From assembly GCF_018390595.1 (NCBI RefSeq), contig NZ_JAHBAV010000018.1, positions 1-62,247 on the forward strand: a DNA stretch of 62,247 bases, given 5' to 3'. Position numbers and translations under genes: made by a program. Below, piece by piece: positions 31,744 to 40,615 of the stretch (the stretch's first letter is position 1; the number at the start of each line of letters is the position of its first letter). Source of the stretch: Dietzia massiliensis (GTDB taxonomy: Bacteria > Actinomycetota > Actinomycetes > Mycobacteriales > Mycobacteriaceae). Under the pieces are notes generated by a model that was given only the letters and a program-made list of their open reading frames with translations, had not been told where the DNA came from and made no database searches.

Positions 31744-32244
31744 TCACGAAGACCAGGTGCGCCGCCGAGAGAGAAGGTCCGGGTTGATGACGCGGACCGC
31801 TTGAATCAGAGCGATGCCCAGTAGTCCGTAGATCCACACGGAGTACGACCACGGGCTGTGGGTAACCATGCTGACGCGGGGGTCGTCCCTGGTCCAGTAG
31901 GTGCAGCGAACCCCGGCGGGGAGCAGTTCGTACCCATGGGACCAGTTGAGGTTGGTGTGAAATGTGCTGACCTGTTCCTGCGGGGGAAGCCGTTCGGGAG
32001 GAAAGCCGTCCGGCACGTGACCGTCGCGAAGGGCGCAGGTATAGCCGGGGTAGTCGTTGTAGGCGTCACTGCCGGCGAAGCCGAGGAACGCGATCGCTCC
32101 GCAAATCGACAGCACTGCAGAGACAGCGGCTGCACTTCGTCTGGCACCTCGCCCGGTCGCCTTGAAGGAAACCCAGACGGTGAAAATCCAGATCGCAAGC
32201 GACAGGGCTACCGGAGGCAGTAGCGGAATCAGGAATGCCTCCAC
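31744..32244 (-). CDS. Hypothetical membrane protein with extracytoplasmic Cys loop
   Basis: The protein is 166 residues from GTG 32244 with a strong AGGAGG ribosome site. Two N-terminal membrane segments (IPLLPPVALSLAIWIFTVWV and AVLSICGAIAFLGFAG) are followed by an outside loop with two Cys (YTCALRDG and GVRCTYWTRDD) and a last segment (SVWIYGLLGIALIQAV). No family was recognised. Confidence 0.7.
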   Translation of the reverse strand: MEAFLIPLLPPVALSLAIWIFTVWVSFKATGRGARRSAAAVSAVLSICGAIAFLGFAGSDAYNDYPGYTCALRDGHVPDGFPPERLPPQEQVSTFHTNLNWSHGYELLPAGVRCTYWTRDDPRVSMVTHSPWSYSVWIYGLLGIALIQAVRVINPDLLSRRRTWSS

Positions 32245-32435
32245 GGGTACCTCCTAGTTGTCGCACTGTGCGGGATCGGGACAGGTACGCGTGTCAGTCG
32301 GTGGCTGCCGACGAGTTCCCCATCGCAAGACCCCTCGATTGCGGCGCTCAGTGGCGGGGTTCTGCCAGGACTGACTGGCAGCCCGGTGTCATGCTGCAGC
32401 ACCTACCGCGAGCGAAAATCCCAGCGTCGCCACAG

Positions 32436-33095
32436 CTAGGACTGCGGGAGGTCGCGGATCAGCGGGACTACTTCCCACTGGATGTCGCTTCGCACCTCCT
32501 CGACCAGATCCGGCCTAGTCGAGTAGACCTCAATCCATCCTGTCTCCGGTTGAACCTCGAGGAACAGCGTCTCGTCGTCGGACCACAAGAAGGATGGTTC
32601 GGGGTAGAGGAACGGGTCCGTAAGAGCGGCGGTCGAGGCCGATACCAGCTGGTAGTCGTAGTCGCTGCCATAAGCGCTGTCGTCCACGATTTTGATGATG
32701 CGCGTGTCCTCGGGGTCTCCGATTGGATCACCCCACACCGTCCAGATCGCCGCCTTCCACTCCTGACAAGACGCGGTGCGAGAAAAGCGCTGCACGATCT
32801 CGATGGCAGGGCCCGCGCTGCACCCGACGAAACGATCCACATCCGTCGCTTGCTCCGGGGAGGTGGCGCTGTCGATCATCGCCGTCAATCCGCGGCGGGG
32901 CGGATACTGCGCACCCACCCACTCAGCAACCTCACGCCATGAACACCAACCGGCCACGTCACGGCCCGCACGGAGCGTGATCGGACACAGGATCCGCACC
33001 CCGTGCGGAAAGAGTTCTCGAACCGCGCTCACGGTCCGCGCCTCGAGCAACGCTGCGATGCGCCCCTCGACTCCGCATGGCACCCATCCGGTCAC
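32436..33095 (-). CDS. Hypothetical protein
   Basis: The protein is 219 residues from GTG 33095, with GGAGGGGG 9 bases upstream. It is soluble and acidic with many Trp and Cys (GWCSWREVAEWVGAQYPPRR, CQEWKAAIWTVWGD, YGSDYDYQLVSAS). No membrane segment or known motif was seen. The gene stands alone, with about 190 bp to the next gene downstream. Confidence 0.65.
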   Translation of the reverse strand: MTGWVPCGVEGRIAALLEARTVSAVRELFPHGVRILCPITLRAGRDVAGWCSWREVAEWVGAQYPPRRGLTAMIDSATSPEQATDVDRFVGCSAGPAIEIVQRFSRTASCQEWKAAIWTVWGDPIGDPEDTRIIKIVDDSAYGSDYDYQLVSASTAALTDPFLYPEPSFLWSDDETLFLEVQPETGWIEVYSTRPDLVEEVRSDIQWEVVPLIRDLPQS

Positions 33096-33174
33096 GCCGG
33101 TAATCCCCCTCCGGTCGACCGCGCGCCAGTGAGCGCCGATTCGTACTTACGCAGGACAGCCGGCGTCGCGCTGC

Positions 33175-33420
33175 TCACCGCGAGGTCGCCCGCCTGGCGT
33201 CGACTGCCCGGTGGAGGGCCCAGATGATCAGCCCCACGACGGGCAGGAGGAACGCCACCATGAACCATAGGAACGTCTCGGGCCACGGCGCTGCGCGGCG
33301 CCGTTCAGCGACGACGATCGCGACCGGGATCAGCAACCACACCAGGCCGGCGAGGAGCCATACGACGTCAAAGGCCAGCGGAATCACTGCATCCGCACTG
33401 TCTGCGGCGAAAGTAGTCAT
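33175..33420 (-). CDS. PLD-nuclease-N-terminal-like (PLDN) small membrane protein
   Basis: The protein is 81 residues with two membrane segments (VVWLLAGLVWLLIPVAIVVA and FLWFMVAFLLPVVGLIIWAL). The LPVVGLIIWAL motif is typical of PLDNc_N membrane domains. It ends 6 bases from the monooxygenase-like gene upstream (33427), so the two form a small operon. Function is unknown. Confidence 0.75.
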   Translation of the reverse strand: MTTFAADSADAVIPLAFDVVWLLAGLVWLLIPVAIVVAERRRAAPWPETFLWFMVAFLLPVVGLIIWALHRAVDARRATSR

Positions 33421-33426
33421 GCCGAG

Positions 33427-33705
33427 TCAGAGCCCCGTGATGCAGTAGTCGCGCTCAATACCTGCTGTCACTATCCCCCACTCACTGCCGCGAACCCGCT
33501 CCTGATGCCTGCGGAACGAAGCGGCGTCGTCGAAGACCTCCTCGACGCCCCACACCAGACGATCCTCGGTCCGGGTCACCGAGAATGACCTGCAGCCCTG
33601 CTCAGCTCGCGTCAACTCAACATGACATGGCAAGTGGGTGTCGACAAGAGCGGCTTCGCGTTCGTCGCGACACACCAATCGACCCTTCAGATGAACTTCG
33701 GTCAC
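33427..33705 (-). CDS. ABM-fold (antibiotic biosynthesis monooxygenase-like) protein
   Basis: The protein is 92 residues with the ferredoxin-like ABM pattern: KGRLVCRDEREAALVDTHL, then ELTRAEQGCRSFSVTRTEDR, then VEEVFDDAASFRRHQERVRG. Such proteins act as small dimeric oxygenases or as quinone-related scavengers. The substrate cannot be told. Confidence 0.75.
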   Translation of the reverse strand: MTEVHLKGRLVCRDEREAALVDTHLPCHVELTRAEQGCRSFSVTRTEDRLVWGVEEVFDDAASFRRHQERVRGSEWGIVTAGIERDYCITGL

Positions 33706-33790
33706 AAGTCCAGTATCGGCTACCCCTCAAGCGGCACGCCCTTGAACAGCGCAACGGGCCGACCATCAGCGGTCACGGTGCGCGGCGCTG

Positions 33791-34567
33791 TCACGGTGCG
33801 CGGCGCTGGAGGGCGCGATACAGGGTGGAGCGGCCTACCCCGAGATCTCGAGCGATCGCTGACGGCCCCTCCCCTGCCTCCACGCGGGCTCGGGCTTTAC
33901 CGATCTGTTCGTCGGTCAGCACGCGTTTGCGTCCCCTGTATTTGCCTTTCGCTTTGGCGATGGCAATGCCCTCGGCTTGGCGTTCACGGATGATGGCCCG
34001 CTCGAACTCGGCGAACGCCCCGAGCAGCGAAAGCATCAGGTCTGCTCGTGGATCCTGGGCGCCGGCGGCGTAAGTGGCGCGTTCGTGGACGAACTCCACG
34101 CTCGCGCCTTTGGCGGTGATCTCGCCAACGATCTGCTTAAGATCCACGAGGGAGCGAGCGAGTCGGTCCATCGATGCAACGACGAGCTCGTCACCGTCCC
34201 GCAGGTACCTGATGCACTCAGCGAGCTTCACCCGGTCCGCGCGAGAGCGTGCGGACTGCTTTTCTATATAGACCTGATCGCACTCCCCAACCGCCTCGAG
34301 CTGACGCGCCTCATTCTGATCCGCGGCCGACACCCGCACGTACGCCACCCGCTGCCCACGAGGCCGCGAGGACCGGCGAGCCGGCTTCCGGGCCGGCCCC
34401 GATTCTCCCTCGACGATATTCTCCGAGTCCGTGGACTCGACTCGGATTGACCAGTCCAGCTCGTCCCGGCGACGGAACCTGGTACGCACGCTCCCGCGGC
34501 TGACGATGAGCACCTCCTCGCCACCGTCACCCGAGCGATTGAGCAACATCCCGATTCGATCAGCCAT
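33791..34567 (-). CDS. Serine recombinase (resolvase/invertase family) with N-terminal extension
   Basis: The protein is 258 residues from ATG 34567 (GAAAGG upstream). The first ~70 residues form an unusual polar extension (ADRIGMLLNRSGDGGEEVLI and onward). The resolvase domain follows with catalytic Ser in VAYVRVSAADQNEA, ASMDRLARSL and the E-helix FAEFERAIIRERQAEGIAIA. A C-terminal HTH reads GPSAIARDLGVGRSTLYRAL. It is a small serine recombinase of resolvase/invertase type, not a large integrase. It sits at the right edge of the accessory region, just before core genes, and may have belonged to the mobile element. Confidence 0.88.
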   Translation of the reverse strand: MADRIGMLLNRSGDGGEEVLIVSRGSVRTRFRRRDELDWSIRVESTDSENIVEGESGPARKPARRSSRPRGQRVAYVRVSAADQNEARQLEAVGECDQVYIEKQSARSRADRVKLAECIRYLRDGDELVVASMDRLARSLVDLKQIVGEITAKGASVEFVHERATYAAGAQDPRADLMLSLLGAFAEFERAIIRERQAEGIAIAKAKGKYRGRKRVLTDEQIGKARARVEAGEGPSAIARDLGVGRSTLYRALQRRAP

Positions 34568-34854
34568 CGAAAGAGCCTTTCGTCCGGAATCTGTACCACT
34601 ACACACTAGACCCGAAGGGACGGCGTTTCATAACTCTAGAAACCACCTTGTGACACAGCGACGATGGCGGACTCGCGCTCGTCCCCCTGGGGTGTACTCG
34701 ACAAACCACATTGCTGCTAAGGAGTACTGGGGAGATCTACGAGCGCCGCCAGCGGTCAGTGGCGAGGATCAACCGGCTCTCCGAAAAAACAGAGACTGAC
34801 AAGCCCCTCTGGCAACCGACGCGTCTCCGGTCCGCGCAGTCTGGCGACCAGGCG

Positions 34855-35814
34855 TCAGCCGAGCAGCCCCTCGGCCGCGATCCGCCAGTCCTCGACCGGC
34901 GGCGTCAGCACGTTCTCGCCGAGCACCTGCACCAGCACGGTCGAGGCCCCTGCGTCCAGGTGCTCCTGCACCCGCGCCCGCGTCGCCTCGACCCCGCGGG
35001 TGACCATCGCGTGCTTGAGCCGATCGCTGCCCCCGCGCACGTAGTCCGACTCGTCGAACCCCTGCCGGGTCCACGAGTTCCGATAGTTCGGCAGGCCCGT
35101 ATAGACGTTGAGGTGATCGTGGGCCCGCGACCGCCACACCTCGTCGTCGTCGTCGACCCCCTCGGCCACCACCGCGGCGTGCTCCACGACCAGGGCCGGC
35201 CCGTCGTCGGCGGTCCCGCCGAGGATCTCGCGCGCCCGGGCGGTGTGCTCGGGCAACGTCAGGTACGGGTGGGCGCCGGCGGCGCGATCGCGCGACAACT
35301 CGAGCATCTTGGGGCCGAGCGCGGCGAGCACGACCGGCGGCATGGTGTCCTCGCCCGCCGCCATGGGTTGAGTCCGGTCGAGCGCGTCGAGGTACTCACG
35401 CATCGCCGACAGCGGCCGGCCGTAGTGGTGACCACGGTGGCGCTCGACCAGCGGCGCGTGCGAGACGCCGAGACCCAGGACGAACCGGCCCGGGTGCATG
35501 GCTTCGATCGTCCGGGCGGCCGCCCCCGCCGCCGAGGCGTCGCGGCCGTAGATGTTGGCGATGCCGGTGCCGATCGCCATCCGGCGCGTGGCGCCCAGGT
35601 ACAGCTGCGCGGCGGTGAACGCCTCCCGGCCGACGGCCTCGCCGAACCACAGCGAGCCCCAGCCCTGGTCGTCGAGCTCACCGAGGACGTCGGGGATCGC
35701 CGCCGGCGTGAGTCCCTCGAGCGAGCCGGTCCACAGGCCGATCCGGCCGAGCTGCTCGCGACCTGCGGGGCGGTGGCGGGTTCGGTGGGATGCACTGTCC
35801 TGGAGGGCACTCAT
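34855..35814 (-). CDS. LLM-class (F420-dependent type) oxidoreductase
   Basis: The protein is 319 residues from ATG 35814; a longer frame to 35943 has no ribosome site. Visible family segments are RIGLWTGSLEGLTPAAIPDV, TGIANIYGRDASAAGAAART, EAMHPGRFVLGLGVSHAPLV and the C-terminal DAGASTVLVQVLGENVL. It is a TIM-barrel flavin/F420 oxidoreductase; the substrate is unknown. It diverges from the acyl-CoA dehydrogenase gene at 35962. Confidence 0.88.
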   Translation of the reverse strand: MSALQDSASHRTRHRPAGREQLGRIGLWTGSLEGLTPAAIPDVLGELDDQGWGSLWFGEAVGREAFTAAQLYLGATRRMAIGTGIANIYGRDASAAGAAARTIEAMHPGRFVLGLGVSHAPLVERHRGHHYGRPLSAMREYLDALDRTQPMAAGEDTMPPVVLAALGPKMLELSRDRAAGAHPYLTLPEHTARAREILGGTADDGPALVVEHAAVVAEGVDDDDEVWRSRAHDHLNVYTGLPNYRNSWTRQGFDESDYVRGGSDRLKHAMVTRGVEATRARVQEHLDAGASTVLVQVLGENVLTPPVEDWRIAAEGLLG

Positions 35815-35961
35815 GTCCCCGAGTGTGCCCGACCCCGTCGTCGCCGGGCCGGCCATTCGCCGCAAACGGCCGCGGCCGTCGACCCGGTCGCGACACACTG
35901 AGCTGACACGTGTTGCAGCGACACGCGGCACACCCCCGGGCACCGAGGAGACGAGACGCCG

Positions 35962-37323
35962 ATGTACGAGTGGTCCGAGACCGACCTGATGATCCGCGAC
36001 GCCGTGCGCGGCTTCATCGCCAAGGAGATCCGCCCCCAGCTCGACGCCCTGGAGAGCGGTGAGATCCCGCCGTACCCGATCATCCGGAAGCTGTTCGCCG
36101 AGTTCGGCATCGATGCCATGGCGCGCGACGGGGTCGAGAAGATGCTGGCGAAGGAGCGGGCGCGCGAGACCGTCGGCGCGGCCGCCGGGGGCGGGACCGC
36201 GGGCGGCGGGTCAGCCGGCGTCGGGGCTACCTCCGGTGACGCGCCGCGCGGCGACGGCGGGAGGGGGGACGACGACGAGGGCGGCGATTCCGGCGGCGAC
36301 CTCGCCAGCCGGGACTCCATGATGGCCGTGGTGACCAGCGAGCTGGCCGGCGCGTGCATGGGGCTGGTCTCCGCGCTCGGCGTGAGCCTCGGGCTGGGCG
36401 CGACCACGATCATGTCCCGCGGGACGCTCGCGCAGAAGGAACGCTGGCTGCCGGGGATCGTGACCATGGAGAAGGTCGCGTCGTGGGCCATCACCGAGCC
36501 GGACTCCGGTTCCGACGCCTTCGGCGGCATGCGGACCTACGTGCGGCGCGACGGCGAGGACTACATCCTCAACGGCCAGAAGACCTTCATCACCAACGGG
36601 CCGTACGCGGACGTGATGATCGTCTACGCCAAGCTCGACGAGGGGTCGGGTGGAGCGGGCAGCACGGGTCCGGCCACGGACGCCGACAAGCGCGACCGCA
36701 AGGTGCTGACGTTCGTACTGGACAAGGGCATGGAGGGCCTCACGCAGGGTGCTCCGTTCAAGAAGATGGGCCTGCACAGTTCCCCGACCGGGGAGCTGTT
36801 CTTCGACAACGTCCGCCTCGGCAGGGACCGGCTGCTCGGCGAGTCCGAGTCCGGTCACGGAGGCGACGGCCGCGAGTCGGCGCGGTCGAGCTTCACCGCC
36901 GAGCGGATCGGGGTGGCCACCATGGCGCTCGGGATCATCTCCGAGTGCCGCCGGCTGTGCATCGACTACTCGCGCGAGCGGACGCTCTGGGGCCAGGAGA
37001 TCGGCCGTTTCCAGCTCATCCAGCTCAAGCTGGCGAAGATGGAGATCGCGCGGATGAACGTGCAGAACATGGTCTTCCACTCCATCGAACGCGCCCGCGC
37101 CGGGAAGCCGCTGAGCCTCGCCGAGGCGTCGGCCATGAAGCTGTACTCCTCCGAGGCCGCCACCGAGGTCGCCATGGAGGCCGTGCAGCTCTTCGGCGGT
37201 AACGGGTACATGGCCGAGTACCGGGTCGAGCAGCTCGCGCGGGACGCCAAGTCGCTCATGATCTACGCGGGCAGCAACGAGATCCAGGTGACGCACATCG
37301 CCAAACGGCTGCTCGCGCGCTGA
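35962..37323 (+). CDS. Acyl-CoA dehydrogenase with acidic Gly-rich insertion
   Basis: The protein is 453 residues with GAGGAG upstream. The N-terminal helical domain is interrupted at residues 72-113 by a Gly/Asp-rich loop (GGGTAGGGSAGVG, then GRGDDDEGGDSGGD) not usual for the family. Core motifs follow: WAITEPDSGSDAFGGMRT (FAD side), FITNGPYADVM, and AMEAVQLFGGNGYMAEYRVE. The position where many family members have the catalytic Glu (YEG) reads IYAGSNEIQ, so an alternative base (for example Glu in YRVEQLARD) must be used or activity is altered. It catalyses FAD-dependent oxidation of acyl-CoA. Confidence 0.88.
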   Translation: MYEWSETDLMIRDAVRGFIAKEIRPQLDALESGEIPPYPIIRKLFAEFGIDAMARDGVEKMLAKERARETVGAAAGGGTAGGGSAGVGATSGDAPRGDGGRGDDDEGGDSGGDLASRDSMMAVVTSELAGACMGLVSALGVSLGLGATTIMSRGTLAQKERWLPGIVTMEKVASWAITEPDSGSDAFGGMRTYVRRDGEDYILNGQKTFITNGPYADVMIVYAKLDEGSGGAGSTGPATDADKRDRKVLTFVLDKGMEGLTQGAPFKKMGLHSSPTGELFFDNVRLGRDRLLGESESGHGGDGRESARSSFTAERIGVATMALGIISECRRLCIDYSRERTLWGQEIGRFQLIQLKLAKMEIARMNVQNMVFHSIERARAGKPLSLAEASAMKLYSSEAATEVAMEAVQLFGGNGYMAEYRVEQLARDAKSLMIYAGSNEIQVTHIAKRLLAR

Positions 37324-37380
37324 GGCCGGCGCCAACGCCTGACCGGTTGCCCCGCGCGCCCCAGCTCGTACCGTCGTGGT

Positions 37381-37857
37381 ATGGCCACCGAGATGTTGCA
37401 CACCTACATGCAGGACCACCACGCCGGTGCCGCCGCCGGGATCGATCTGTTCCGGCGCGTCGCCGAGCATCACGACGACCCGCACGTCCGTGAGGTCGTG
37501 GGTCGGATCGGGGACGAGACCGTGGAGGACGTCAAGGCTCTCGAGGAGCTCATGACGTTGGCGGGGACCTCGCCCTCGGCGCTCAAGGACCTGCCCGCCA
37601 AGGCGGCGGAGAAGTTCGGGCAGCTCAAGCCCAACCGGCGCGTCGCGGAGCGGTCCCCGCTGAGCGACCTGGTCGAACTCGAGGCGCTCACCCTGGCGGT
37701 GACCGGCAAGACGCTCGGGTTCAAGACGTTGCTCGACATCGGCGACCCGCGCCTGCCCACGCCGACGCTGGAACGTCTGGTCGAGCGCGCGGAGCAGCAC
37801 GGCCGTGAGCTCGAGCAACTGCGGCTGAGCTGCACAGACGCCCTGAAGAAGCGGTGA
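37381..37857 (+). CDS. Helical-bundle protein of unknown function
   Basis: The protein is 158 residues, strongly helical, starting TEMLHTYMQDHHAGAAAGID; His/Asp/Glu-rich helices recall ferritin-like four-helix proteins (HHDDPHVREVVGRIGDETVE). No membrane segment. TACCGT sits 6 bases before the ATG and there is no ribosome site, so a leaderless message is likely. The next gene begins 6 bases after the stop. Similar genes lie beside lactone oxidases in other actinobacteria; function is unknown. Confidence 0.7.
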   Translation: MATEMLHTYMQDHHAGAAAGIDLFRRVAEHHDDPHVREVVGRIGDETVEDVKALEELMTLAGTSPSALKDLPAKAAEKFGQLKPNRRVAERSPLSDLVELEALTLAVTGKTLGFKTLLDIGDPRLPTPTLERLVERAEQHGRELEQLRLSCTDALKKR

Positions 37858-37863
37858 CAGGGT

Positions 37864-39111
37864 GTGGCGGAGACCTTCACCAACTGGTCCGGCAGCCTGA
37901 GCTGTTCCCCGCGCCGTCGGGTCCGCGCGTCCACCGTCGACGAGGTCGTCGAGACGATCCGCGGCGCCGCCGATGACGGGTCGACGGTCCGTCCGCTCGG
38001 CTCGGGGCATTCCTCGATGCCCATCATGACCACCGACGACGTGATGCTGTCCGTGGACGACATGCGGGGCGTGCTCTCTGTGGACCGCGAGGCCGGGCTC
38101 GCCCGGGTGCTCCCCGGCACGGGGCTGGCCGACCTGGGCGCGGAACTCGCGGAGCACGGGCTGGCGATGGAGAACCTCGGCGATGTCGACTACCAGTCCA
38201 TCGCCGGTGCGATCGGGACCGGTACCCACGGAACCGGTGTACGCCTGGGAAACCTGTCGTCCACGCTGGCCGGCGGCACGCTCGTGAACGGCACCGGCGA
38301 GGAGGTGCCGTTCGGAGTCGACGCCGCGGACGACGGCGGGAGCCCCGGCGACGAGGACGACGACGAGGTGCTGCGCGCCGTGCAGGTGTCGCTGGGTGGC
38401 CTCGGTGTTCTCACGAGTCTGACCCTGCGGGTCCTGCCGGCCTACGAGCTGCACCGCACCAACTGGATGACGCACATCGACTGGGTGCTGGAGAACCTCG
38501 ACGAACTGGTCGAGCAGAACCGCCACGTGGACTTCTACTGGTATCCGCGCAGCGACCTCGCCCAGGTCAGGATGCTCAACCCGCCGGGACAGGAGCCGGA
38601 GCTGCTGCCGCCGGGCGAGCTGCGCAAGGACGAGATCGGTCCGTCGTACGAGATCCTGCCGAACCACCGAGAGCACCATTTCGACGAGATGGAGTACATG
38701 CTGCCGCTGGAGGTGGGGCGGTACGCGTTCCGGGAGGCCCGCGAGCGGATCAAGCAACGCCACCGGCAGCATGTGGGCTGGCGAGTGCTCGTCCGGACCG
38801 TCGCCGCGGACCGTGCCATGCTCAGCCCGTCGTACAGGCGGCCCACCACGACCATCGCGCTCCTGCAGAACGCCTCTCTGCCCCACGATCACTACTTCCG
38901 CGACATGGAACCACTGATGCTGGACCACGGTGGCCGCCCCCACTGGGGAAAGAAGCACACCCGGACCGCCGAGCACCTCGCCGGCCTCTACCCCGAATGG
39001 GAGGACTTCGCCCGGGTCCGGGAGCGGTTCGATCCTGACGGCGTCCTGCTCAGCGGCCATCTGCGCGAGCTCTTCGGTGTCGGCTCCGGCCGGAAGGGAG
39101 GGACGGCATGA
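37864..39111 (+). CDS. FAD-linked lactone oxidase (D-arabinono-1,4-lactone / L-gulonolactone oxidase family)
   Basis: The protein is 415 residues from GTG 37864. It has the VAO-type FAD domain (TVRPLGSGHSSMPI, VLPGTGLADLGAELAEHGLA, IAGAIGTGTHGTG) and the C-terminal ALO domain ending PHWGKKHTRTAEHL, RFDPDGVLLSGHL, with the HWGKxH motif. An acidic loop at residues 153-168 (DAADDGGSPGDEDDDE) is inserted in the FAD domain. The enzyme oxidises aldono-lactones to ascorbate-like products. Its stop overlaps the next start (ATGA). Confidence 0.9.
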   Translation: MAETFTNWSGSLSCSPRRRVRASTVDEVVETIRGAADDGSTVRPLGSGHSSMPIMTTDDVMLSVDDMRGVLSVDREAGLARVLPGTGLADLGAELAEHGLAMENLGDVDYQSIAGAIGTGTHGTGVRLGNLSSTLAGGTLVNGTGEEVPFGVDAADDGGSPGDEDDDEVLRAVQVSLGGLGVLTSLTLRVLPAYELHRTNWMTHIDWVLENLDELVEQNRHVDFYWYPRSDLAQVRMLNPPGQEPELLPPGELRKDEIGPSYEILPNHREHHFDEMEYMLPLEVGRYAFREARERIKQRHRQHVGWRVLVRTVAADRAMLSPSYRRPTTTIALLQNASLPHDHYFRDMEPLMLDHGGRPHWGKKHTRTAEHLAGLYPEWEDFARVRERFDPDGVLLSGHLRELFGVGSGRKGGTA

Positions 39112-39506
39112 CGAGCGGCAACGACGACGCGACGCGGCGGGGCGACGGCAGCACCCGCTGGTACTTCCCGGCGGGGTTCATCCCCGAGCACGGGACGGGT
39201 CACGAGCCCGAGTACACCAGCCGCAACGAGCTGTGCCTGCTCAACACCGGCGACGAGGAGGTCTGCGTGCGGCTCACCGTCTTCCACGCGGACCGCGATC
39301 CCGTCGGCCCCTACGAGATCCGGGTCGAGGGCCGGCGGGTGCGCCAGCTGCGGGTCAACGACCTCATCGCCCCGGAGGCCGTGCCCCTCGGCCGACCACT
39401 GGGTCTTGTGCTGGAGTCCGACACGCCCGTGGTCGCCCAACTGCGGTACGTCGACACCCGCCGCGGCGGACTGACCGTCACGGCGGTGCCCGGGCTGCCC
39501 GGATAG
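39108..39506 (+). CDS. Sensory-rhodopsin-transducer (ASRT/DUF1362-like) family protein
   Basis: The protein is 132 residues with overlapping ATG. The sequence matches the Anabaena sensory rhodopsin transducer fold: RWYFPAGFIPEHGTGHEPEY, ELCLLNTGDEEVCVRLTVFH, VRQLRVNDLIAPEAVPLGRP and LVLESDTPVVAQLRYVDTRR. These small soluble beta proteins also occur without a rhodopsin and may bind ligands or sugars. No rhodopsin or carotenoid gene is in the window. Its stop TAG shares its G with the next start (TAGTG). Confidence 0.75.
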   Translation: MTSGNDDATRRGDGSTRWYFPAGFIPEHGTGHEPEYTSRNELCLLNTGDEEVCVRLTVFHADRDPVGPYEIRVEGRRVRQLRVNDLIAPEAVPLGRPLGLVLESDTPVVAQLRYVDTRRGGLTVTAVPGLPG

Positions 39507-40615
39507 TGTTCTCCCGCGCGTTCGGTCGACTGCGGGGTCATGCGCCCACCCTGCTCCTGGCCTCCGTCGCGGCCGGTCTGGCGTATCTCCTCGCGGGTCT
39601 GGTGTTCGGCCCGACCGAGGCGGTCTTCGCACCGATCGCGGCGGTCGTGGCGACCGGCCTCTCGGCCGGGCAGCGGCGGATGCGGGCGGTCGAGATCTCG
39701 TTCGGTGTCGTCCTGGGCATCGCCGCCGCCGATCTGATGTCCCGCCTGCTGGGGATCGGCGCGTGGCAGCTCGGGGTGGCCGTCCTGCTCGCGACGTCCG
39801 CGGCGGTGGCGTTCCGGGCCAGCGGGCTGCTCAGCAACCAGGCCGCGGTCGCGGCCGTGGTCGTCATGACGCTCGTCCCCCTCCTCGACACCGGCCCCTG
39901 GGTCCGCCTGGGGGACGCGCTGATCGGGGGCCTGGTCGCGGTCGCGCTGTCCACGGTCTCCTCCCCGTCCACCTTCCGCACGTTGTCGGCGGCCGCCGAC
40001 CGCACCCTGGCCGGGTACGCACAGGTACTGGCCGACCTGCGCCGTGACCTGGCGGCGGGATCGCTGTCCGGCGCCGAGGCCCGCCTCGAGCAGATGGAGT
40101 CACTGGCCACGGCGCGGCAGGAGTTGGACGACGCGGCCGCGGCGGTGCGCGAGCGACTCGTGCTCGGCGGCCGCGCCGCACGCGCCGAGCGTCGCCGCAC
40201 CCTGGACACCGGGGCGCTCCTCGGTCAGCGCGTCGTGCTCCTGCTGACCTCCGGGCGCGCCCTGTGCCGCGCGGGCGCCAACCTCGTCCGACGCGGCCGC
40301 CCGGTGGAACCGGAACTGCTCGAGGCGCTGGACCGGTTGGTCGCCGCCGTCACCGCCCTGCGCGGATGGGTCTCGGGAGGTGACGACGACGAGGTGCGCG
40401 ATCTCGCACTCTCCGCGGCGGCAGTGGCGTCCGAACTGTACGAGGGTGGCCGTCCGCCGGCGGTGGTCGTGGCCGTGGGTCAGATCCGCTCGGCCGTGGT
40501 CGACGTCCTGCGGATCACCGGCTCGTCGCAGGCCGACGCCGTGGCGATGCTCGAGACCGCGGCGGGTCGCGCCGACCGGTGTGCACCCCGCGAACTCTTC
40601 GCTACGGTCGGGTCC
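39506..40615 (+). CDS. FUSC-domain membrane protein (in frame with the following SDR)
   Basis: GTG 39506 opens a protein with membrane segments APTLLLASVAAGLAYLLAGL, VFAPIAAVVATGLSAGQRRM, LGVAVLLATSAAVAFRASGL and AAVAAVVVMTLVPLLDTGPW. This is the FUSC/aromatic-acid exporter layout, followed by a cytoplasmic helical region (LSAAADRTLAGYAQVLADLR and onward). No stop occurs before the SDR at 40616; the frame runs to 41518, giving a possible 670-residue fusion. The end given here is where the SDR part starts, not a stop codon. Confidence 0.75.

Noticed and set aside
34711..34800. Short plus-strand frame before the LLM gene (STGEIYERRQRSVARINRLS)
   Set aside because: It looks protein-like for ~30 codons but has no stop before running antisense into the LLM gene; too little to call, perhaps a relic.
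36211..39060. Minus-strand open frame of 949 codons antisense to the acyl-CoA dehydrogenase, helical protein and lactone oxidase
   Set aside because: It covers three clearly coding plus-strand genes, has no family motif, and is of the kind produced by third-codon G+C bias.
38930..39505. Extension of the FUSC-SDR frame upstream to 38930
   Set aside because: That part lies within the lactone oxidase and transducer genes in another frame; GTG 39506 overlaps the preceding stop in the usual coupled fashion.
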